A stretch of 64,000 bases of DNA, taken from NCBI GenBank assembly GCA_027943335.1, contig BSBK01006353.1, positions 124,001 through 188,000 on the forward strand, written 5' to 3'. The notes beneath the pieces are model-generated. The model was not told where the DNA came from and did not search any database. It saw nothing but the letters and a program-made list of their open reading frames with translations. This document shows positions 62,288 to 64,000 of the stretch, piece by piece; position 1 is the first letter of the stretch, and each line of letters begins with the position of its first letter. This DNA is from Chamaecyparis obtusa. Taxonomy: Eukaryota > Streptophyta > Pinopsida > Cupressales > Cupressaceae. Made by a program: the position numbers and the translations under genes.

Positions 62288-64000
62288 TTCCCTTCTTCCA
62301 TCTTATCCAACATCTCCTCCATCCCATTTGTCTCTCACCTCCTTCATCCTCCTTTGGATCTTGATGACAAAACAAAGACTACCAGGTATACATGCTTTTG
62401 GGCACCTTCTTGGCATTCATCACACACCTTTCAGCTACATATCCTCTATCCGATCCATTCATCCTAGCTTCCATCTACCTTCCTCATCCTCTTGTTGGCA
62501 GTTCTTCCATCCAATCGTACCCCATCCTAATGTCTCTGAAATACATGAAACTATCCTAAGCAAGGGGCATCTTATTCCTTGGTGACATATTCCTTGGAGA
62601 CTATCTTTCATCCATCACCAGTCCATCTTGATCTTCCAACCCAAATCCTTAAGAAAATCCACCATCCAATCTTCCCAAGCATTCCTCTATCCAGATCCCT
62701 CAGCGGTTCCTCTAGCTTCCATCTTCCAATCCTCAAGCAAATCTGCCATCCAATCTCCCCAAATCTTCCTTTATCCAATCCTCAAGCATTCTTCCATCCA
62801 AATCCAAATCTTCCTCCATCCAAATCTCCTAGCAGTTCCATCATCCTCATCCTAAGCATTTCCTCCATCTTTCCATCACTTGGTATCTTCCCTTATCATT
62901 GGTATCTAGCTATAGGCTACCTTTCAAGAAATCCAATGCTATCCATCCATATCCAACTATTGCTAGCAATCTTCCAACATCTTCCAATCCTATCCACATC
63001 CTCTAGCTATCAAACATCTAAGATCAAGCCAACCAATCCAATAACATCCTTAGTCTTGTAGCAAGCCTTGATCTCAATCCAATCATCATCGTTGGGATAT
63101 GTCCTTCCCAAAATCTGTGTCATTTCAAGACACATCCATCCGTCAGTCCGTCTTGGCTTTCCAGCCCAACTAGGGCATCATCTTGCATATCTTTGGAGTT
63201 TTTTAGCTTCATCCCCAGGTTCTTTGTACATCCTAATCCTGAGTCTTGTACCATAGCGTCAATCGTGTCTCCACCTCAGCTCATTTGTACATATGTGTCT
63301 TTAGGTCCCATCCTTTGTGTCAGTCAGCCCTTGTCACTGTCTTGTTGTACATATCCCTTGTTAGTCCTGCATCAATAGTATTTGATCAGACATCTTGTCC
63401 TACCCAGCCTCGCACTTCAGCAACATCAATTATCGACTATTCTTGATCACATCAATTATTCTTTGACTTCATCATTTGCCAATGAACAACAACACTCATT
63501 CTCCCATCAATCAGCGGGTCCTTGAGGATGTATCCTTCCTCCTGTTAGCTCCAATCTTCCACCAATCACACTCGGTCCATGTCGATGCATCCTTCCACAC
63601 GTTCAGACCAATCTTCCCACCATCAATCCAATCCATCACATCAAATCTCTCTCCTTGGCAAAGGATGTCTTTTTGGAGTTATCATTTTGGTCTTGGATCT
63701 TGTCCTTTGGATTTTGTTAATCTTTTACAGCTTCTCATTGTTCTCTACTCAAAGTCACCATGATCCTTTATATCATGGTGCGCTGCAAATGAGGATAATC
63801 TGGGGCAAGGTATTTTGATCTTTTGCTTCTGTCTGTGAGTCAGTCGTGTGTTTGTGGTTTCTTCAGCATTGTTTCCACCATGCCTCCTTTGGGATTCATG
63901 CATGATGCTAGGGCAACCCTGCATGTCTTTTTAGCGTTAGTCCTATGCAACACTGGTGACAAGGCCTCGTGATCCCAATATCCTTGGCAGGTCTCTAGCA
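62288..64000 (+). other. Element C 3' region, up to the window edge
   Basis: Cytosine- and TCCA-rich, with reading frames that are only low-complexity proline/serine/isoleucine translations. No pol domain, LTR or gene is recognised. Confidence 0.5.

Larger units (their letters stand above)
55551..64000 (+). mobile_element. Element C: Tat-like gypsy retrotransposon, 5' part (runs off right edge)
   Basis: 5' LTR 55551-57062, primer-binding site 57066-57083, a leader of short tandem repeats, a proline-rich protein region with a G-patch, tail hairpins and a TTGGGGGCCA motif. No RT, RNase H or integrase is visible up to the edge, and the hairpins, which in B lie after pol, are already passed at 62246. 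It is therefore probably pol-less like A. Its 3' LTR is not in the window. Confidence 0.8.

Noticed and set aside
59482..63818. Overlapping proline/serine-rich frames in several frames at once
   Set aside because: The C- and TCCA-rich composition opens many frames; only the one with G-patch and SILGPY motifs is supported by comparison with element A.

Overview
This window looks like a piece of a very large, repeat-rich plant genome; a gymnosperm is my best guess (inference). I see no host gene, rRNA or tRNA gene. Nearly every base that can be assigned belongs to nested LTR retrotransposons, most of them old and full of stop codons. The long, well-diverged elements with plant Ty1/copia and Ty3/gypsy domain sets and the AT-rich, gene-free DNA all fit this.

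Layout. (1) About 1-20337: a minus-strand Ty3/gypsy element ('Gypsy-1') with 3.26-kb LTRs; about 150 bp of its left LTR lies off the window. A complete 6.86-kb Ty1/copia element (505-7361, plus strand) is inserted in the left LTR with an exact 5-bp target duplication. Gypsy-1 has the order gag, protease, archaeal-type RNase H, reverse transcriptase, degenerate classical RNase H, integrase. (2) 20338-25740: gene-free flank with a decayed copia RNase H fragment and LTR-like remains. (3) 25746-51275: element 'A', a Tat-like gypsy element with 879-bp LTRs and a TTTAT duplication, which encodes a gag-like and proline-rich protein but no pol. Inside it sits (4) 33064-49446: element 'B', 16.4 kb, ATACT duplication, related LTRs, with gag, protease, G-patch, reverse transcriptase, RNase H, archaeal RNase H and integrase, plus an antisense Plant Mobile Domain pseudogene between pol and the 3' LTR. 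(5) 51281-55550: flank holding a very decayed minus-strand gypsy remnant with the same protease - archaeal RNase H - RT order as Gypsy-1, split by a 415-bp TA repeat. (6) 55551-64000: the 5' LTR and internal part of a third Tat-like element, 'C', which runs off the right edge; it too encodes a proline-rich G-patch protein and shows no pol in the window.

How the parts relate. A and B share LTR type, primer-binding site, a short conserved reading frame upstream of gag and the 3' untranslated region, so A looks like a non-autonomous relative that would depend on B-like proteins. C has different LTRs but shares with A the proline-rich 'SILGPY' protein region. All three carry, after their coding region, tandem copies of one small RNA hairpin whose stems vary by compensating changes while an AAAA bulge stays fixed. 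This covarying hairpin family is the best candidate for an undescribed element here. A second point is the different placement of the archaeal RNase H in the two gypsy types of this one locus.

Boundaries of the copia element, A and B are firm because terminal TG/CA, primer-binding sites and target duplications agree. Divergence figures are hand counts on parts of the alignments.
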